A stretch of DNA of 57,628 bases from an uncultured Alphaproteobacteria bacterium (GTDB lineage: Bacteria; Pseudomonadota; Alphaproteobacteria; RF32; CAG-239): positions 1 to 57,628 of the forward strand of contig CALXZJ010000006.1 of assembly GCA_944393235.1 (NCBI GenBank), in the 5' to 3' direction. The first letter of the stretch is position 1; each line of letters opens with the position of its first letter. The notes below the pieces were generated by a model. The model ran no database searches, was not told the DNA's origin, and worked only from the letters and a program-made list of their open reading frames with translations. Below are positions 54,301-57,628 of the stretch, piece after piece. The position numbers were made by a program, and so were the translations under genes.

Positions 54301-54932
54301 GCGACGGCTGGGCTTATGATATTGGTTTCGGCGGTTTGGACCATGCCATTGCTTCCGGCAAGAATATCAATATTTTGGTTATTGATACCGGCGTGTATTC
54401 CAACACCGGCGGTCAACAGTCCAAAGCTACGCCGATGGGTGCTTCAGCCAAATTTGCAACTGCCGGCAAAGCTTTGCCGAAGAAAGACTTGGGTATGATT
54501 GCCATGTCTTACGGCAATGTTTATGTGGCGCAAGTTTCTTTTGGTGCCAATGATATGCAGTTGATTAAAGCCTTAAACGAGGCGGAAGCTTATGATGGTC
54601 CGTCCATTGTGATTGCTTACTCACACTGTATTGCTCAGGGCTTTAATCTGGCCGAAGGCATTGAGCATCAGAAGAACGCCGTTGAAAGCGGTTCCTGGCC
54701 GTTGTATCGCTACAATCCGGAAAACATCAAAGAAGGTAAAGCGCCGTTGATGTTGGATTCTAAAGCGCCGACCAAACCGCTGGCCGACTATATGGCTAAC
54801 GAAACGCGTTTCCAGATTGTCAATAAAGCCAATCCGGAACGTTATGAAATGCTTTTGAACAAAGCACAAGAAAACGTTAAAGAAAAACGTCAGTTGTTAG
54901 AACATATGGCCGAACTTAAAGTTGCCGAATAA
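51372..54932 (+). CDS. nifJ: Pyruvate:ferredoxin (flavodoxin) oxidoreductase
   Basis: The single-chain enzyme oxidises pyruvate to acetyl-CoA and CO2, passing electrons to ferredoxin or flavodoxin. Domains in order: the pyruvate-site domain ([32 protein letters not shown]), the ketoacid gamma-type domain (about 415-640, [20 protein letters not shown]), two 4Fe-4S motifs at about 697 and 753 ([24 protein letters not shown]), a further iron-sulfur cysteine in [11 protein letters not shown], and the thiamine diphosphate domain ([16 protein letters not shown] near 976, [11 protein letters not shown]). Length is 1186 residues, as expected. In an alphaproteobacterium this points to fermentative or anaerobic metabolism. 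It is monocistronic. Confidence 0.97.
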   Translation: [1186 protein letters not shown]

Positions 54933-54942
54933 GGCAAAATTT

Positions 54943-54973
54943 AAAAAGGCTCCGGATTTTCCGGAGCCTTTTT
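54943..54973 (+). terminator. Terminator of nifJ
   Basis: AAAAAGGCTCCGGA (54943-54956) pairs with TCCGGAGCCTTTTT (54960-54973). It also lies 28 bases from the converging gene's stop and works in both directions. Confidence 0.93.
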
Positions 54974-55000
54974 GCATGCAGATGAGCTTATATGTCAAAA

Positions 55001-56392
55001 TTAGTTGGTTCTGTCTTTTGTATAAGTTACCGGAGAGAGGAGCATCGGTTCCATTTTTTGACGCGTGAGAATTTTACGTTGGATAATCGGTGCATAACGT
55101 TTGGCAATTTCATTAATGCCGTTGAAACGTTCTTTTTCAGACGGTGTTAAACGGGAAAATTTATAGTTGATTGTTTTGTAAGCATTTTCATCCGTTTCAT
55201 CAAAATCGACATCTAATTTTCCGATTAATCGCAAAAAACAAAGTTTATTTATGTCATTGTCTGCGGAAAAAGCTGTCTGCGGGTTAAAAGCGTCATAAGA
55301 TTCAACCAAATATTCTCGGTTGATGTGTTGGCGGCATTGGTCATATGTTCCGTCGGGATAATCCGGTTCAATACGCAATGGTCTGTAACCGTCGTCTTCA
55401 ATACGGCGCGCTTTATCTAAAACCATCATGTTATATTGATGGATGGCGTTTTCATTAATTTTTCTAATACGGTTGTTCAGGATTTTTATTTGGGCTTCCT
55501 TTTGTCTGATTTCTATCGGTTCCATCAAATGGCGTTCTTTATTTAAGTTTGCTTCAATGCTACGAACCTTTTCATAAATTCCATGTGTGCGCAAATCGGC
55601 CTCATAAAGGGTCTGAATTTTCAACTGTATTTCAACATTAAGCTTTTTATCGCCGTTTTGTTGATGCATAATCATTTTTATGTCGTAATACCTTTTTTCG
55701 TTTTTGCTTAAGGGGAGGGCAAAACGATTGCGGGTTTCTGCTTCATTAATAAAAAACATGGATTGGCCACGGTTTTCACTAATTACGCCTTTTATGCGTT
55801 CTACACCGGAAAGGTATTTACAGGTAATGGTTAAGCGCAAGATGTCATTTAATTTTGTGCAGCCGTGAGGAATGCTTTGTATTTTTTCACAAAAAGCTTC
55901 GCGGTCTTCTTGTTCAAAAACCAAGTAAGCAGCGTCTCTTATGGCTTTTGAGTAGTCTTTGTTATATTCCGATTCTAATTTTTCGATGGCTCGGCTGGCT
56001 TTTTTCATGCGCGGAAAAATTACGAAAATCGGGTTGTTGAATTTGTCGACGTATTCCAGACGCGTGCAAGTAAATGGCGTCACAGCTTTCAAACCATAGT
56101 CGATAGGTCTGCCGCTTGAATCACATTCTACTTTTCCGGTTTGCGGATCAAAAGCGCAAGTTCGTTCCGGTCTTTTAAAGCTTTCGTATAAAGCGCGATA
56201 TACTTCACGATATACGCTCATGCCGTCAGTGAAAAAGTCTATCAAATATTCGCGGTCATGAATGTTGATCCGACGTTCGGCATAAGCTTTTTCAACCAAC
56301 TCAAGATTTTCAGCATTCATTTTTTCTTGAAGGTTATCAATTTCTTCATTGGGTAAGTTTACAATTTTTTTAACAGCGTATTCTTCTTCCAT
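55001..56392 (-). CDS. Divergent RelA/SpoT-like nucleotidyltransferase domain protein
   Basis: The centre of the protein fits the (p)ppGpp-synthetase fold. From the start at 56392, FPRMKKASRAIEKL (127-139) resembles the RxKxxxS...K ATP-binding helix of Rel enzymes (Arg128, Lys130, Ser133, Lys138). LNDILRLTITCKYLSGVERI (181-200) resembles the following strand with its aspartate (Asp183). YYDIKMIMHQ then LNVEIQLKIQTLYEADLRTHGIYEKVR (251-277) resembles the EIQ strand and helix (Glu254, Gln256, His270). No HD hydrolase, TGS or ACT domain is seen; the C-terminal 180 residues are helical and unknown. The first 66 codons of the longer frame lack a ribosome site, whereas GAGG precedes 56392. Synthetic activity is untested and the family call is by motif only. 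Confidence 0.5.
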   Translation of the reverse strand: MEEEYAVKKIVNLPNEEIDNLQEKMNAENLELVEKAYAERRINIHDREYLIDFFTDGMSVYREVYRALYESFKRPERTCAFDPQTGKVECDSSGRPIDYGLKAVTPFTCTRLEYVDKFNNPIFVIFPRMKKASRAIEKLESEYNKDYSKAIRDAAYLVFEQEDREAFCEKIQSIPHGCTKLNDILRLTITCKYLSGVERIKGVISENRGQSMFFINEAETRNRFALPLSKNEKRYYDIKMIMHQQNGDKKLNVEIQLKIQTLYEADLRTHGIYEKVRSIEANLNKERHLMEPIEIRQKEAQIKILNNRIRKINENAIHQYNMMVLDKARRIEDDGYRPLRIEPDYPDGTYDQCRQHINREYLVESYDAFNPQTAFSADNDINKLCFLRLIGKLDVDFDETDENAYKTINYKFSRLTPSEKERFNGINEIAKRYAPIIQRKILTRQKMEPMLLSPVTYTKDRTN

Positions 56393-56705
56393 ATCCAGCC
56401 TCTTATTTTGTCTAACTTTTATGATATGACACAAAAATATGTTTTTGGCAATAGTTTTTTTTGAAAAAACGTCTTTAAAACAAAAAAATTTTCTTTTGTA
56501 AAGAGAATTTTGGAAAGTTGCGTAAATTTTGTCAATATTTGTTTGTAACTCGGATTCTGAACTGTTTTCTTTTAAATTGTTAGTTTTCAAATATCATAAA
56601 ATTAGGTAATACAATGATTGTTTTGCATTATATGTGGCTTGAAAGTCAAGAATTATAATTGATTTTAATAAAATTAGGGGCTAGGGTATGTTTGGAGAAA
56701 AAATT

Positions 56706-57182
56706 ATGGAAAACAAAACAAATGCTCAACGTATGTTGGATAAAATCGGCGCAAAATATAAATGTTATCATTATAATGCAGCAGAGGGCTTGAGCGGGGC
56801 AGAAATTGCAGCTGTTTTGGGGCAGAATCCGCAGCAAGTGTTTAAGACATTGGTTACGGTGGCAAAATCAAAACAGCATTATGTCTTTATGCTTCCTGTT
56901 GAGGCTGAACTGGATTTGAAAAAAGCGGCATCTGTTGTTGGCGAAAAAAATTTGGAAATGATAAAACAAAAAGAGCTTTTACCTTTGACGGGATATGTTC
57001 ATGGCGGTTGTTCGCCGATTGGTATGAAAAAAGTGTTTCCGACAGTCGTGGATAAGAGTGCTGATAATTTTGAAACCATTATTTTCAGCGCCGGGCGCGT
57101 GGGAATGCAGATTGAAACTTCATTGGAAAATTTACAGAAAATAATTGTTTTTGATATGGCTGATGTGTGCCGTGTTTCATAA
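56706..57182 (+). CDS. ybaK: Cys-tRNA(Pro)/Cys-tRNA(Cys) deacylase YbaK type
   Basis: YbaK removes cysteine wrongly attached to tRNA-Pro. The protein has the family pattern: ALDYxxY-like KYKCYHYNA, QVFKTLVTVAKSKQHYVFMLPVEAELDLKKAA with the conserved lysine, LPLTGYVHGGCSPIGMKKVFPTVVD and IFSAGRVGMQIETSLENL. At 158 residues it is normal. I use ATG 56706, ten bases from GGAG; an upstream ATG at 56688 is in frame but lacks a site. It diverges from the RelA/SpoT-like gene with about 310 bases between the preferred starts. Confidence 0.92.
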   Translation: MENKTNAQRMLDKIGAKYKCYHYNAAEGLSGAEIAAVLGQNPQQVFKTLVTVAKSKQHYVFMLPVEAELDLKKAASVVGEKNLEMIKQKELLPLTGYVHGGCSPIGMKKVFPTVVDKSADNFETIIFSAGRVGMQIETSLENLQKIIVFDMADVCRVS

Positions 57183-57324
57183 AAAATAATTGCGGTTTAT
57201 TTAAGAGTATCTGTGTGTTATAAACGTTTATGGTTTGCAAACGAATTATCTTTAAATAACCTGTTAAAGGTCTGCTATCGGGCGTGATTTTTTTATTCTT
57301 TGCCCCTTACTTTGACGATGAACC

Positions 57325-57345
57325 ATTGGTGAGCCCGACGGGATT
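57325..57345. repeat. Duplicate of the tRNA-Lys 3' end
   Basis: These 21 bases are identical to 57556-57576, which covers the CCA, acceptor and part of the T-stem of tRNA-Lys. The match ends inside the T-arm and no tRNA body follows, so this is a remnant, as left by integration and loss of an element or by a duplication. Confidence 0.8.
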
Positions 57346-57524
57346 GGGTACTCCCGCCGGAAAATTGATTTTTTTTAATTTATACATTCCTGCAGCGGCG
57401 GGTCCTCCTCGCGTCGTAAGGCTCAAACATCGCATTTCGCCAAGCGATTTGCTAGGCTCAATGCTCGTTTTTGCCAACTTCCCGCTCCGAACCTATGGCT
57501 TCTTTCCGAGCCAGACTTACCAAC

Positions 57525-57556
57525 AAAAAACCCCTCCACAAGGGAGAGGTTTTTTA
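57525..57556 (-). terminator. Terminator of tRNA-Lys
   Basis: Read on the minus strand, CCTCTCCC and GGAGGGG enclose TTGT with a small bulge, followed by TTTTTTG. It directly follows the tRNA CCA end. Confidence 0.75.
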
Positions 57557-57557
57557 T

Positions 57558-57628
57558 TGGTGAGCCCGACGGGATTCGAACCCATGACCCTTTGATTAAA
57601 AGTCAAATGCTCTACCGACTGAGCTACG
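57558..57628 (-). tRNA. tRNA-Lys (anticodon UUU), cut by window edge
   Basis: Read on the minus strand, the D-arm TAGCTCAGTCGGTAGAGCA, anticodon stem-loop TTTGA-CTTTTAA-TCAAA with anticodon TTT (57598-57600), T-loop TTCGAAT and encoded CCA (57558-57560) are all present. The acceptor 3' half is CGGGCTC with discriminator A. About five bases of the 5' acceptor end lie beyond the window. Confidence 0.96.

Larger units (their letters stand above)
57183..57557. other. Gene-free stretch before tRNA-Lys
   Basis: No credible gene lies here. A 103-codon plus-strand frame (57284-57595) runs antisense through the tRNA and is rejected. The stretch holds a duplicate of the tRNA-Lys 3' end at 57325-57345, an ATCGC/GCGAT inverted repeat around 57430-57453, and the tRNA-Lys terminator at 57525-57556. 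Composition from 57345 to 57520 is more GC-rich than the flanks. Confidence 0.6.

Noticed and set aside
57284..57595. A 103-codon frame ending inside tRNA-Lys
   Set aside because: It translates tRNA complements into VSPTG repeats, a common artefact, and crosses the tRNA and its terminator.
1..57628. CRISPR arrays, insertion sequences or an intact prophage
   Set aside because: No regularly spaced repeats and no transposase, integrase or phage structural genes were seen.

Overview
The window reads as chromosome of an uncultured, probably gut-associated alphaproteobacterium of moderately low GC. The alphaproteobacterial signs are a ChpT-type histidine phosphotransferase (CckA-ChpT-CtrA pathway), an XRE regulator of the rhizobial/rhodospirillal style, and an FtsZ with a very long C-terminal linker. 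Pyruvate:ferredoxin oxidoreductase (nifJ) and rubrerythrin point to an anaerobic or microaerobic life. All three stop codons end real genes, so the code is standard. The lineage assignment is inference from gene content.

Layout. 1-1168: duplicated tRNA-Ser 3' ends and a mobile-element gene truncated at both ends. 1260-5152: kdsA, recO, parC. 5186-6109: a prepilin-like gene with a long modular leader. 6439-10210: aas-type acyltransferase/acyl-ACP synthetase divergent from a fadL-type porin, with several palindromes between them. 10273-14714: CatB-like acetyltransferase, two unknown genes, an M23 peptidase broken by an amber codon, rubrerythrin. 14886-18085: DUF2157/GDYXXLXY pair, then chpT and an unknown exported protein on the opposite strand. 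18231-22344: trmFO, a squalene/phytoene synthase-family gene, a beta-barrel protein and an unknown exported protein. 22485-28935: DUF192 lipoprotein, recJ, membrane and Nudix-like unknowns, HdeD-like protein, BOF-domain protein, a candidate structured RNA, XRE regulator. 29130-38720: small beta-barrel, DUF4139 protein, DUF2934 protein, then glgB-glgX-malQ and a cysteine-rich unknown. 38726-41713: TrmJ-like methyltransferase, unknown exported protein, cysE, alpha/beta hydrolase. 41788-48939: a compact division/wall cluster read mraY-ftsW-murB-ftsQ-ftsA-ftsZ. 49114-57182: folA-thyA, an unknown, nifJ, a divergent RelA/SpoT-like gene, ybaK. The window ends inside a tRNA-Lys gene, and the 3' end of that tRNA is duplicated 230 bp away.

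How the parts fit. GlgB, GlgX and MalQ remodel and debranch alpha-glucan and feed glucose units to glycolysis, with pyruvate oxidised by NifJ. Aas and FadL handle exogenous or recycled fatty acids. FolA and ThyA supply dTMP, and TrmFO draws on the same methylene-folate pool. The mraY-to-ftsZ block makes lipid I and builds the divisome.

Most worth a second look: the RelA/SpoT-like protein (55001-56392), the modular pilin leader (5816-6109), the candidate multibranched RNA (27905-28092), the amber codon in the M23 gene (13943), the pared-down dcw cluster, and the tRNA 3'-end duplications at both edges.
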